Origin: Cellvibrio sp. UBA7661
GTDB taxonomy: Bacteria > Pseudomonadota > Gammaproteobacteria > Pseudomonadales > Cellvibrionaceae
Length of the DNA: 64,000 nt
Direction: 5' to 3'
Assembly (NCBI GenBank): GCA_002483365.1
Contig: DLHT01000005.1
Coordinates: 248,001 to 312,000 of the forward strand
In this document: positions 17,828-26,738 of the stretch, one piece after another
Position numbering within the stretch: position 1 is the first letter of the stretch
Layout of the letters: the number at the start of each line of letters is the position of its first letter
Notes under the pieces: model-generated
Seen by the model: the letters and a program-made list of their open reading frames with translations, nothing else
Databases searched by the model: none
What the model was told of the DNA's origin: nothing
Made by a program: the position numbers and the translations under genes

Positions 17828-18445
17828 ATGGCTACCGAACGCAATGCAGAACACACCCGCACCAGAATTCTCGAGGCGGCGCAGGAAGAAATTTACCAGA
17901 ATGGCTATCAAGGCATGCGTATTGAAGCCATTTTGCAAAAAACCCATCTTGCCAAAGGGGCTCTTTATCACCACTTCCCAAATAAACTTGCACTGGGTTA
18001 TGCGGTAGTCGATGAAATTTTGATGACGCACATCCAAACCAATTGGAATGAATACGCCAGCAAGTACTCTGACCCTCTTACTGCCATCCAACAAATGTTC
18101 CTGGACAAGGCCGAGTGCTATAAAAACGAGGAATGCTTTAAAGGTTGCCCGCTCAACAATTTGAATCAGGAAATGGCCGCAATCGATCAAGGCTTTCATG
18201 AACGGTTGGAAAAGGTGATGGAGTCTATTTACCAATCTATCGTTGGCTCGCTGGAGCTTGGTCAACAACAAGGGCATGTACGCGCCGATATAAATCCCAC
18301 CAAAATCGCGATGTTTATCATGGCAAGCTACCAAGGCATCATGGGTGCCGCAAAATGTATGCAAGCACCCGAGCTGCTCAGCGATTTATTCGGCACCTTG
18401 AACGATTACATCGATACCTTGCGCGCGCCAGAAAAAACGCATTAG
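17828..18445 (+). CDS. TetR/AcrR family transcriptional repressor
   Basis: A 205-residue regulator. Residues about 10-55 form the TetR DNA-binding domain (TRILEAAQEEIYQNGYQGMR, then AKGALYHHFPNKLALGYAV). The ligand domain carries CYKNEECFKGCPLNNL, a cysteine-bearing segment of the kind seen in NemR-type sensors of electrophiles and quinones, so redox or electrophile sensing is possible. It probably binds the palindromes at 16730-16780 and may also repress itself by readthrough. Its end overlaps the convergent fmdB gene by four bases. Confidence 0.85.
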   Translation: MATERNAEHTRTRILEAAQEEIYQNGYQGMRIEAILQKTHLAKGALYHHFPNKLALGYAVVDEILMTHIQTNWNEYASKYSDPLTAIQQMFLDKAECYKNEECFKGCPLNNLNQEMAAIDQGFHERLEKVMESIYQSIVGSLELGQQQGHVRADINPTKIAMFIMASYQGIMGAAKCMQAPELLSDLFGTLNDYIDTLRAPEKTH

Positions 18446-18810
18446 TGGCTGATCATCCACGGGCGCATTGAAGGAAACATTTTATTCCCGCCTGCGGTGT
18501 ACATTAAATTCGATTTGCGTATTGGCTTATCGCCACAACCACAACCCTTTCCATGCTTATGTTCACGCCGCGCTTGCTGTTCAGCGCGATATTCCGGCGT
18601 GGATAACACCGGGGCATGCACAGCCGCCTCATTGCGCGCATGGGCCGCGCGATTTTCTTTTTTCATATCCAGAAATTCAGGCGCAAGCATAATCACTCGT
18701 GCGCACAATTTGCTGCAATGCGGACAGGACATTGGCTTATTCGAGTCTTGTATCGCGGCCAACTCATAAAACAAACCGTGATCTGCGCATTTGTAGTCGT
18801 AAACAGGCAT
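18442..18810 (-). CDS. fmdB: FmdB-type zinc-ribbon protein
   Basis: A 122-residue protein with the FmdB start MPVYDYKCADHG and a zinc ribbon formed by Cys8, CPHC and further Cys, then a linker and a GKGCGCGDKP cluster. FmdB was described as a putative regulator in the formamidase operon of Methylophilus. It lies directly downstream of fmdA on the same strand, the known pairing. GGAGATT precedes the start. The repeat at 18848-18949 separates it from fmdA. Confidence 0.85.
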   Translation of the reverse strand: MPVYDYKCADHGLFYELAAIQDSNKPMSCPHCSKLCARVIMLAPEFLDMKKENRAAHARNEAAVHAPVLSTPEYRAEQQARREHKHGKGCGCGDKPIRKSNLMYTAGGNKMFPSMRPWMISH

Positions 18811-18847
18811 ACATAATCTCCAAAAAAATTAGCAGGATCTGCCACGC

Positions 18848-18949
18848 TGGATTCCGGTATTTGCTTTGGGACCGTATGCTGCATGGATGCAGCATTCGAG
18901 CCTACAAGGATGTATTCACGGCGAGTCCCAAAGTGAATACCGGAATCCA
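18848..18949. repeat. Dispersed repeat with 25-bp inverted arms, between fmdA and fmdB
   Basis: The outer arms at 18848-18872 and 18925-18949 are reverse complements over 25 bases with two mismatches. Inside, ATGCTGCAT and ATGCAGCAT (18876-18895) form a second hairpin. The core (18874-18924) matches, on the opposite strand, the core of the repeat at 30512-30610, while the outer arms do not. It would form a long cruciform or RNA stem and could attenuate fmdB. It is probably a member of a dispersed extragenic repeat family. Confidence 0.8.
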
Positions 18950-18966
18950 AGCCCTATGCACAAATG

Positions 18967-20196
18967 CTATTTATCTTTTGAAAGTGGTACATCCATACCC
19001 GGTGTCACTTTCTTGGTTGGCCCTTCCGCACTCGGATTAACATCAAAATCAAAAATATCCGTCGGCAACCACAGCGTTGCGCAGGCGTTTGGAATATCGA
19101 CCACACCCGAGATATGCCCTTGCACCGGGGCACAACCCAAAATTGAATACGCCTGGGCTTTGCTGTAACCAAATTTGGTCAAATAATTGATCGCATTCAA
19201 ACACGCCTGACGATAAGCAACGTGCACATCCAAATAATGTTGCTCGCCATATTCATCAACAGAAATACCTTCAAAAATTAAATAATCATCATATTTCGGC
19301 GCGATAGGACTGGGTTTGAAAATGGGATTTTTAATCCCGTACTTTGCCATGCCGTCTTTGATTAAATTCACACGCAGGTGAATCCAGCCTGCCATTTCGA
19401 TCGCGCCGCAAAAAGTAATTTCACCGTCGCCCTGGCTAAAGTGTAAATCGCCTACGGACAGCCCACCGCCTTTTACATAGACCGGGAAATAAATTTTGGA
19501 ACCGCGCGATAAATCTTTAATGTCGCAGTTACCACCGTGTTCACGTGGAGGCACAGTACGCGCACCTTCGGCGGCGGCAATTTTTGCAGCATCAGGAGCC
19601 ATTTTTCCCATGTGCGCAGTGTCGGCATAGGGCAGCGTCGCCAAGGCGGGAACGCGGTCAGGTTCGGTGTCGTACAGTTCTTTTTCGCGTTTGTTCCATT
19701 CCATCAGCATTTCTTTTGATGGCAAGCAGCCAATCAAACCTGGATGGATCAGCCCCGCGAATTCTACGTTGGGCACATGGCGGGATTTGGTAAACATACC
19801 ATTAATATCCCAAATGGATTTTTGCGCTTCTGGAAAATGTTCGGTTAAAAATCCGCCGCCATTTTGTTTGGAAAAAAACCCATTAAAACCCCACAAACTT
19901 TCCTGGAAGGCACCGATATCCAGAATATCCACCACCAATAAATCGCCCGGCTCTGCGCCCTCAACGCCAACAGGGCCGGAAAGAAAATGTACTTGCGATA
20001 AATCCACATCGCGCACGTCATCGGCGCAATCATCGTTTTTAATTTGGCCGCCGGTCCAGTCGTAACATTCGATAATAAAATCATCGCCAGGTTTTACTGT
20101 TTTCACCATGGGAATATCCGGGTGCCAACGGTTGTGGATCATTTCATTTTCGTAGGGGGATTTTGTTAGATCTATTTTGATAATGGTTTCAGCCAT
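18967..20196 (-). CDS. fmdA: Formamidase (acetamidase/formamidase family)
   Basis: A 409-residue enzyme of the acetamidase/formamidase family, which hydrolyses formamide or short amides to ammonia and the carboxylate in the cytoplasm. Recognisable blocks are HNRWHPDIP, DWTGGQIKNDD, HFLSGPVGVEGAEPGD, FAGLIHPGLIGCLPS, REHGGNCDIKDL and LHFSQGDGEITFCGAIEM. I place the start at 20196 (MAETIIKI), with AGGAG nine bases upstream; a longer frame to 20280 crosses the promoter region. The length is normal. Upstream lies the 44-bp element shared with urtA, and fmdB follows. It is transcribed in the same direction as the urt transporter genes but is separated from them by a glucanase and AraC gene. Confidence 0.9.
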   Translation of the reverse strand: MAETIIKIDLTKSPYENEMIHNRWHPDIPMVKTVKPGDDFIIECYDWTGGQIKNDDCADDVRDVDLSQVHFLSGPVGVEGAEPGDLLVVDILDIGAFQESLWGFNGFFSKQNGGGFLTEHFPEAQKSIWDINGMFTKSRHVPNVEFAGLIHPGLIGCLPSKEMLMEWNKREKELYDTEPDRVPALATLPYADTAHMGKMAPDAAKIAAAEGARTVPPREHGGNCDIKDLSRGSKIYFPVYVKGGGLSVGDLHFSQGDGEITFCGAIEMAGWIHLRVNLIKDGMAKYGIKNPIFKPSPIAPKYDDYLIFEGISVDEYGEQHYLDVHVAYRQACLNAINYLTKFGYSKAQAYSILGCAPVQGHISGVVDIPNACATLWLPTDIFDFDVNPSAEGPTKKVTPGMDVPLSKDK

Positions 20197-20269
20197 GGCT
20201 CTGACTCCTGATGAATAAGGGAAAATATCCCGGAACAGGGTCAGTATCAGGCGCAGGAGGGGAGAATCA

Positions 20270-20313
20270 CCATACGACAAATAGCGCGCGCCACTACGCT
20301 ATTTGACGTATAG
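20270..20313. promoter_or_regulatory. Dyad-symmetric element upstream of fmdA, shared with urtA
   Basis: AAATAGC (20279-20285) and GCTATTT (20298-20304) flank 12 bases ending in CCACTAC. Across 44 bases the block matches 32057-32100 upstream of urtA in most positions, including CCAT-CGA-AAAT and CCACTACG then ATTTGACG. It ends 73 bases before the fmdA start, a normal activator distance. It is probably a binding site, most likely for the LuxR-type regulator at 35890. Confidence 0.75.
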
Positions 20314-20317
20314 ACAA

Positions 20318-21487
20318 TCAGCTTTTACGGTTGACTTGATCTACGTAATCGGTCGGCGTCATATTCATAAACTTTTTAAACGCACGATAGAAAGTCGATT
20401 TACTGTTAAAACCCGCATCTGCCATCACATCCAGCATAGAGGTTTTGCTATTGCGGCTAGCCAGAATACTGGCTGCTTTTTGGACGCGATAGGAATTGAT
20501 GAAATCAAAAAAGTTTTGGCCTGCATCGCGATTAATGGCAGCCGAAATTTTGCGCACCGAAATCTCGCTAATCTCTGCCAATTGCTCCAATGTGAATTCC
20601 GGATCGAGATAAAGTTCTTTGTCTTTCATCAGCTGATTGAGCTTGGTCATAATGAGCGGGTCATATTTTTCCGGCTCAGGTACATCGGCTTTTTCTTCAT
20701 CTTGTAACAGCATTTGTCGATAGCCAATATTGGCATGGGCCATACTGTAAAGCACCAGCGCGTTGACAAATACAAAGCTAAACACATTGCCCGAAATACC
20801 AATCAAATTTCCCAGCCACTGGGATGAATTGATCAATGTCAGCAAGTAGGCAATAAACACCCATACCCAAATCATCAAAAAGCCACCAATTAACATTTGT
20901 AGCCAAAACATATCGATGTTTTCAATGTTGGAATAGTGTTGCTTCAAACGGTTTTTGTATTGGAAAAGCAAATAAAAACACGCGATGCCATAGCCCACAT
21001 ACAACAAATGTCTTGCCCATAAATGCAATTGAAATGCAGGCTCATTAAATAACAATCCAAATTGGGTAATGCCCAGCACCCGCTCTTCTGCCGTCAGGCC
21101 GGTATAGAGCGCAACAATAAATAATGGAAATGCGAGCAGCGGTAATAAATGCACTGCATCCCGCCAGCGCGGTTTGAAGTCGGGATCAATCATCGACTTC
21201 ACATAAAAAAACAGCATAGGCGCAGCGAGATACACGCTAAATTTCAACCAGTAAAAAATATGGACTGCGCCATCAAGGTAGGCCACTTTGATACTGGGGC
21301 TCCAGTAGATCAAAGTATCAAATGCATCAAGACCTATGGCGAGGAGAAATATCGCGAGGAAAAAATTGGCCTGGCGTTTTCCCAGATTGACCGTTAATAA
21401 CAGAACTGAGAACAATAAGGACTGGAATATAACCAGGATAAGAGGAACATCGTTAAAACTTAAAACTAATTTATCCACCTGAAGCAC
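20318..21487 (-). CDS. Membrane-anchored AraC-family transcriptional regulator
   Basis: A 389-residue protein with seven or so membrane segments (about 15-250) and a C-terminal AraC DNA-binding domain (about 285-389: FTLEQLAEISEISVRKISAA, then DVMADAGFNSKSTFYRAFKK). This type occurs beside polysaccharide-utilisation genes and senses extracellular sugars directly. It lies 185 bases downstream of the GH81 gene on the same strand, past that gene's terminator, and is the likely regulator of the glucanase. The frame starts with GTG 21487, whose ribosome-binding site is poor; the start is uncertain. Confidence 0.82.
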   Translation of the reverse strand: MLQVDKLVLSFNDVPLILVIFQSLLFSVLLLTVNLGKRQANFFLAIFLLAIGLDAFDTLIYWSPSIKVAYLDGAVHIFYWLKFSVYLAAPMLFFYVKSMIDPDFKPRWRDAVHLLPLLAFPLFIVALYTGLTAEERVLGITQFGLLFNEPAFQLHLWARHLLYVGYGIACFYLLFQYKNRLKQHYSNIENIDMFWLQMLIGGFLMIWVWVFIAYLLTLINSSQWLGNLIGISGNVFSFVFVNALVLYSMAHANIGYRQMLLQDEEKADVPEPEKYDPLIMTKLNQLMKDKELYLDPEFTLEQLAEISEISVRKISAAINRDAGQNFFDFINSYRVQKAASILASRNSKTSMLDVMADAGFNSKSTFYRAFKKFMNMTPTDYVDQVNRKS

Positions 21488-21620
21488 ACCTGTATTTGGT
21501 TATTTTTATATCACATCATCCTTTATGAACCCACCTGAAATCAGCATAGTCCATGGGTTGAATACCAACAACCAAAAGAAAATTTGAATAGCTTGCACTG
21601 CGGGCAAGTAAACCCATCGC

Positions 21621-21648
21621 TAAAAAAAACCGGCGCAATTGCGCCGGT
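21621..21648 (-). terminator. Terminator of the GH81 gene
   Basis: The perfect palindrome ACCGGCGCAATTGCGCCGGT (21629-21648) is followed on the minus strand by a run of T. It lies 25 bases past the stop of the glucanase gene. Confidence 0.85.
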
Positions 21649-21672
21649 GACAATCACACAAAAACTAATCTT

Positions 21673-24600
21673 TTATTGCACAACCCAACTGTGCGGCTGG
21701 TTGTTATTGTTGGCTTCACCACGCGATGCAGTACTGACCGTGAAGTAATAGCTGATAGCAGTACCTGGCGCTACATTGGGGATAGTCACCTCAAAGCTAT
21801 TGCCTTGCACGCGCGTCATGTTGTTCCAACCAGGCGTAAATACCCACGCCCAATTCAGATTCTCCTGGGTAGTGAAGGTAATTTTTACACCGCCATTACT
21901 GTACTGCGCTGTAGTGGTGTAAGCCACATTCGCACCGTTAGGCATAACCGCTGTAGCGGTATAACCGTTACCGGCAACGGATGATGAGCTGCTGGATGAC
22001 GATACCGACGAGCTGGATACGCTGGATGGTGTGGATGAACTTGAAACACTCGATGGTGCCGATGAACTTGACTGGCTGGAAGCCGAAGAGCCACCCAGAT
22101 AAGTCATTGAGGTCAAGCTGTTTTCTACCGGGCCAGGATAGAAGCTCTGGCCAGTGGCAGGAGTAAAGGTATAGAAGCGCGCTTCCACCAAATTGCCCGC
22201 GGTATAAGCGCCACTACGGGTAACCTGATAGGTGTAAGTGCCATCACCATTATTGACTTCTCCACCTGGCTGAACCTGCACATCATTGATCACATAATCC
22301 TGCAAACCATTGCGGCGGGCAAAGAAATGCACCTGTTGTTTGCGCTCACTCAGGCGAACACTGAATTGCATGCCGCCATTTGCCAATGGTGCCATCTTCA
22401 CCACACCGATCTCATTGGCGACGGATGAACTGCTGGGCACACTTGACGATGTGCTTGGTACGCTTGACGATGTACTGGGCACACTGGATGACGTACTCGG
22501 TACCGATGAACTCGACGAACTGGGAGCACTGGATGATGTACCACAGTTCGCGGTGCTGTGTGTGTATTGGTATGGCCCGAGGTCATGCCCCACGGTATCA
22601 AAGTAAGTAAACCGGAAACTGACTTGGCTGCCGTTGTTCAAACCAGCCACATCGAAGTAGGACTTGCCATCGGCTGTTTTGGGCATGCGATATCCACCGG
22701 ATTGCAGTGGCGAGGTCAACAAAATATCGGCCCACACCGCATTGCGATTCAGCGTGATGCGCACCGCATTGCAGCTTGTGGTCTCAACACAGTAAGGCGC
22801 AGTAGCGTCACAGGCAGGCGGTGTCTCTTTGGTCACAAAGCTCAAGGTTGCCGCTGGCGATAACACACCATTACTGCGCGCTACCAGACTCACTGTGTAG
22901 TTGGTCGCTGCACTCAAGCCTGTCAGTGTCCGCTCGGTGATGCCGCCGGTCGATGGAATCGTTTGTACCAGCACGCCTTGTGTGCGCAATTCGATGGCGT
23001 AATCCGCGTTCAGGTACACCGATGGAATAGCATTCCAGCTGATCTTCGCGCTTTCATGGGTGAGGTTGCTGGCCGCCAGATTTTCTACGCGTGGTACCTG
23101 GCTAAGATCCAGCTCTGTGGTGAAGCTGCTGAATGCAGCGCGGCCACTCAAGCCATCGAACAATGAGATGACACGCAGGGTGTAATCGGTGTTGTGCACC
23201 AAACCACTGATGGCGGCTGAGGTTCCGCTGACCGTCTGATCAAATACAGTGGCATTACTGCTATCGGTTACCACCACACGATAACTTGCCCCTGTCCACT
23301 CGCCTGACAATGCACTCCAACTGGCAGTTGCCGATGTCGTAGTCACCTGCCCCACAGTGAGGTTCGTGACCGCCGGTGCAACCACATCATCGCCACTCAT
23401 ACTGAACGGGGCGACACTGATACTCACACCATCGCTGAAAGTGACGGTTTTAGGCGTTGCCGTTGGGTTGTAAGCAACGTAGGTGCGCGTACCGTTTTTA
23501 TCAAACACCGCATAGTGCGCTGTATTAGCACTGATGTTTTTCACCGGGCGACCTAACTGACGCAGGTTGAAAATCCAGTGATATGTGTGGGTTTTGCTGG
23601 CACCCGCTTCACTGCGCACTTCATCGTTGGGGTACATAGGCGCGAGCGATGAATCAAACTCGGTCTTGTAATTACCCGCCGCATTGAACTTTTGTACCGC
23701 CGCCTGAGGATTTACCAAGGCTTCGGCTTGCCACATCAAGTCATCCCAGAATTTGGTTTTACGACGGAAATCGTACTGGATGTACTCGGCAGGTAAATCG
23801 CGATGCCATAACTGGGTCGCGAAGAAATTCGTGTCTTCGTCCAAACGGTTCACAATTAATTGCAGCGATGGAATGCTACTGCCGTTAGCCAATTTGCGAT
23901 CCATATGCCCCAAGTGCAGCGATGCACCGGTGATCGGCAGGAAGTTGATGCCCGCAATCATGCGCGGCGCAGCAGAGAACCAGGTGCCGTAGTCCGCTTT
24001 GCTATGCCACACCAAACCGACCGACGCGCGATCGAAATCTTTTTGCACGAATTGGCTGCCGTTATCCCAGAACACGTTGCGCGGGAAAACCTGGTTATCC
24101 ACGTCAAACCAATATTGTTGGATAGCCTGGATTTCGCTGGCGTACAGGAAAATACCCAGATCGCGAATTGCGCTATCACCCGTCTCGGAACCCCAGAGCG
24201 CTACCGCTTGGGCAAAGTTGATACTTTCGGAAGACGATTCCTGATTGCCGCCCGCATCCATATTCAAATGGCCATTCGCCAGCGAGTAGCCGTTATAGAT
24301 GTCGAAATAACGCAGGTATTGGAAGCGGGTATCGTTGCGGTCCCAGTTGGCAGAATCTTTAATCAGCAGGTCAACCATGGGTTTCCACTGCTGTGCCCAG
24401 CTGTGGTCATAGCGCGCAACGGCAGCGGCGGCCGAAATCAAATAGCCCGCGTGAAAGTGATGGTCGTTCAACTCAGTGTCCGATCCGAAACTGGCGGGAT
24501 AGCCTGTCAGTGAGTTCCACTGTTCGTTGTAGTAGAAATATTTTTTCTCGTTCGCAAGGCGCAGGTCGCGATAGCAATTGCTACGCATCGGCTCTGCCAT

Positions 24601-26385
24601 CGGGTTGCACTGACTATTGATGTACGCCAGATCCTGTTGCCAGTCATCAGCGCTCAACCAGTCTTCCAAATGGGCTTTGATACGCCCCATCAATGTCGCA
24701 GCGACATCGGCGCGGTTGGTCTGTTCGGCAATGTGCAACAGCTGCAACATCCAGTTGAGTTCTTTACCGTTGTTGTAAGTATCCAACACGTCATTGCGGG
24801 TCAGGCCATCGGCACCGAATTGGCCATTTTTGTCCTGATCCAACAGGGTCATCAAACGCTCAAGCTCTGCGCCCTCCAGAGTATTGGGCAGGTTAGGCAG
24901 CAAACCCGGGTGATGGATGTGCGTAGTAAAACTATTGCCCTTAATCACTTTCATCTCACCGCGTGGTGTGGAATAGGTGTAGGCAAAATCCAAACCGCTG
25001 GTATTGATGTATTGATGGCGATACAACCCCATCATGGTTTGGTTGGTCACACCGGTATCACCCGCCATGGCCGTAGGCAATTGGGTAGTCACTTCATAAT
25101 CCGAGGTCACCTCGGATTGGGCTTCATCGTACTGGTATTCAAAATGAGTATCGGTCGGCAGCGCAAATGCATGGCGGCGATAGTCAGTAACCAGCGCGTC
25201 CAGCTCCTCCACCCCTACACCGTCACCGGGTTCATCCTCGCGGAAGAAGTCACCCACCAAGCGCGACACCACCAATGGTTGGCGGGTACCGGCGATATGA
25301 GTAGGCAAGTTACTTACGGCAGTACCTGCAGCAATCGCAAAACCTTGCTCGGTGTAGCTGATCGGCGCTTTGAAAATCGCGTTAATCTCGTTCGGCAGGA
25401 TCGCCACACTAAAATGCTGGTGACCTGCTGGCAGTGTCATGGTGATCTTGCCATTGCTGGCCAGTTCTTTCAGATCCAGGTTCGCCAGGTTGTAACTGAA
25501 CTGGGTTCCCTGGGGGGCAAAGATCGCATAACCCGCACGCACGTCACCCAAATACAGTGCCAGCGCACCGTTGGACTCGTGGATGATGCGCATGCCATTG
25601 AAGTAGGTAAAGCTGACAGTGCTCAAACCGGTTTTTTGGAAGTGGATAAAAGGAGAGCCGTTGACCAAGGTCACACGTGCACTCTGGGTACTCTCATTGG
25701 CACCGGGATTTTTCAGCAATACGGTCGCGGCAAAATCGCTGTAGTCATCAAGCAAGGTTTCGTCGGCATCCAAACCGTCAAAACGGATATTCAGCTCGGT
25801 GCCACCCAGTGGATCAAGGCGTGGGTCGATCCGCGCTGGATAGGTATAGGCGGTAAATTTCGGGTTGCTGGTAGAGGGCAATACCCGCTTGTCCGACGTT
25901 GGGTCTTCATAGCGGTAGGGCACCAGCAGCGGAATTTGCGCATAGGTCAGGTTGATACCGGTATTGGTGAACTTGAGCGTGTAAGGCGAATTGCTCATCC
26001 AATGCGAATAAGGCACGGCATCCACATTGGTTTCAATCACACCACCGTTTTCATTGCGGATTAAATTTTTTACCGCATGCGGCCAAATCACCGATGACCA
26101 AAACTCATGCGTTGGTGTGGGCTTACCGGAATTCTGGAAACGCGCTGACACCTTGGGGCCGATTTCCTGACGCGGCACATAAATACCCCAGGGCTGACCT
26201 TCCGGTACCGTTTGGTCATAACCTTCCGCAGTTGAGGGTGCCCAGCGATGGGCGGGTTTTTCGGTGGTGTAGCTACCAGCACCGGCCGCGACCTCGCCCG
26301 CTTGTACGGAGAAAGACACCGTTAACAAGCCGGGTAAAACCAGGCCGGGCAAAACACTACCGATCAATCGTCTATAAGATTGCAT
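21673..26385 (-). CDS. Secreted multimodular GH81 endo-beta-1,3-glucanase
   Basis: A 1570-residue enzyme with a Sec signal peptide (about 1-29), a GH81 catalytic region (about 50-1000), two fibronectin-III domains (about 1005-1185), a CBM56-like beta-glucan-binding module (about 1190-1275), a serine linker built of SSSVPST repeats, an unassigned beta module (about 1320-1425), a second Ser/Ala/Pro linker and a C-terminal beta module (last 97 residues). Catalytic-region signatures are LNDHHFHAGYLIS with the conserved Asp, and GGNQESSSESINFAQA with the conserved glutamates. It should cut laminarin, curdlan or fungal cell-wall glucan outside the cell. It sits inside the amide/urea cluster, with its likely AraC regulator downstream. 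Confidence 0.9.
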   Translation of the reverse strand: MQSYRRLIGSVLPGLVLPGLLTVSFSVQAGEVAAGAGSYTTEKPAHRWAPSTAEGYDQTVPEGQPWGIYVPRQEIGPKVSARFQNSGKPTPTHEFWSSVIWPHAVKNLIRNENGGVIETNVDAVPYSHWMSNSPYTLKFTNTGINLTYAQIPLLVPYRYEDPTSDKRVLPSTSNPKFTAYTYPARIDPRLDPLGGTELNIRFDGLDADETLLDDYSDFAATVLLKNPGANESTQSARVTLVNGSPFIHFQKTGLSTVSFTYFNGMRIIHESNGALALYLGDVRAGYAIFAPQGTQFSYNLANLDLKELASNGKITMTLPAGHQHFSVAILPNEINAIFKAPISYTEQGFAIAAGTAVSNLPTHIAGTRQPLVVSRLVGDFFREDEPGDGVGVEELDALVTDYRRHAFALPTDTHFEYQYDEAQSEVTSDYEVTTQLPTAMAGDTGVTNQTMMGLYRHQYINTSGLDFAYTYSTPRGEMKVIKGNSFTTHIHHPGLLPNLPNTLEGAELERLMTLLDQDKNGQFGADGLTRNDVLDTYNNGKELNWMLQLLHIAEQTNRADVAATLMGRIKAHLEDWLSADDWQQDLAYINSQCNPMAEPMRSNCYRDLRLANEKKYFYYNEQWNSLTGYPASFGSDTELNDHHFHAGYLISAAAAVARYDHSWAQQWKPMVDLLIKDSANWDRNDTRFQYLRYFDIYNGYSLANGHLNMDAGGNQESSSESINFAQAVALWGSETGDSAIRDLGIFLYASEIQAIQQYWFDVDNQVFPRNVFWDNGSQFVQKDFDRASVGLVWHSKADYGTWFSAAPRMIAGINFLPITGASLHLGHMDRKLANGSSIPSLQLIVNRLDEDTNFFATQLWHRDLPAEYIQYDFRRKTKFWDDLMWQAEALVNPQAAVQKFNAAGNYKTEFDSSLAPMYPNDEVRSEAGASKTHTYHWIFNLRQLGRPVKNISANTAHYAVFDKNGTRTYVAYNPTATPKTVTFSDGVSISVAPFSMSGDDVVAPAVTNLTVGQVTTTSATASWSALSGEWTGASYRVVVTDSSNATVFDQTVSGTSAAISGLVHNTDYTLRVISLFDGLSGRAAFSSFTTELDLSQVPRVENLAASNLTHESAKISWNAIPSVYLNADYAIELRTQGVLVQTIPSTGGITERTLTGLSAATNYTVSLVARSNGVLSPAATLSFVTKETPPACDATAPYCVETTSCNAVRITLNRNAVWADILLTSPLQSGGYRMPKTADGKSYFDVAGLNNGSQVSFRFTYFDTVGHDLGPYQYTHSTANCGTSSSAPSSSSSSVPSTSSSVPSTSSSVPSTSSSVPSSSSVANEIGVVKMAPLANGGMQFSVRLSERKQQVHFFARRNGLQDYVINDVQVQPGGEVNNGDGTYTYQVTRSGAYTAGNLVEARFYTFTPATGQSFYPGPVENSLTSMTYLGGSSASSQSSSSAPSSVSSSSTPSSVSSSSVSSSSSSSSVAGNGYTATAVMPNGANVAYTTTAQYSNGGVKITFTTQENLNWAWVFTPGWNNMTRVQGNSFEVTIPNVAPGTAISYYFTVSTASRGEANNNNQPHSWVVQ
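22431..22514. repeat. In-frame 21-bp tandem repeats encoding a serine linker
   Basis: Four units of 21 bases, such as TGCTTGGTACGCTTGACGATG, encode SSSVPST-type heptapeptides between two modules of the GH81 enzyme. Units have diverged at third positions while keeping the peptide, so the linker sequence seems under selection for composition. Confidence 0.8.
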
Positions 26386-26738
26386 CTTGTTTACCTCGTT
26401 ATTGATTATTGTGAGTGCCGCAAATGCGGTTACTTCATCTAATCAAACTGCAAGGCAAGTGTCGTCCCAGCGGTGGAATAGAGCCAGTTGAGACCTCGGG
26501 CAAGAGTCCCATCGGAAACGCATGCACTCTCTGTGACGCGTGCCATTTTTCCTAAGATCCCCCCATGAAAAAAGCCAGCAATCGCCCGAGACTTAGCGAA
26601 AGCTGGCTGAAGCTGAAGTAGCAGATATTTTTTTTAAAAGTGGGCGTTCGATTAACACATAAAAACGCCTACCTTCCATCAAATAGGCCTATTCTTCAGG
26701 AGCGCAATTTATTGAATGATGCAAATCCATAAAAAAAT
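26386..26738. promoter_or_regulatory. Region between urtE and the GH81 gene
   Basis: Both flanking genes read on the minus strand. The part near 26386 must hold the glucanase promoter and its ribosome-binding site GAGG. The terminator of the urt operon lies at 26568-26608. I found no small gene, riboswitch or copy of the fmdA/urtA element. Confidence 0.5.
26568..26608 (-). terminator. Terminator downstream of the urt operon
   Basis: On the minus strand AGCCAGC and GCTGGCT pair around a 22-base loop and are followed by six T. It lies about 130 bases after the urtE stop and isolates the transporter operon from the glucanase gene. Confidence 0.7.

Noticed and set aside
17780..18364. 194-codon minus-strand frame opposite the TetR gene
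   Set aside because: The TetR reading has a textbook DNA-binding domain; the antisense frame has no features.
22431..22514. Regular repeats that could suggest a CRISPR-like array
   Set aside because: They are in-frame 21-bp units encoding the serine linker of the GH81 enzyme, with no unique spacers.
24637..26064. 475-codon open frame on the plus strand inside the GH81 gene
   Set aside because: It is antisense to a well-supported catalytic domain, has no ribosome-binding site and no recognisable protein pattern.
26386..26560. Possible riboswitch upstream of the GH81 gene
   Set aside because: I looked for cyclic di-GMP and guanidine riboswitch cores and found no conserved motif.
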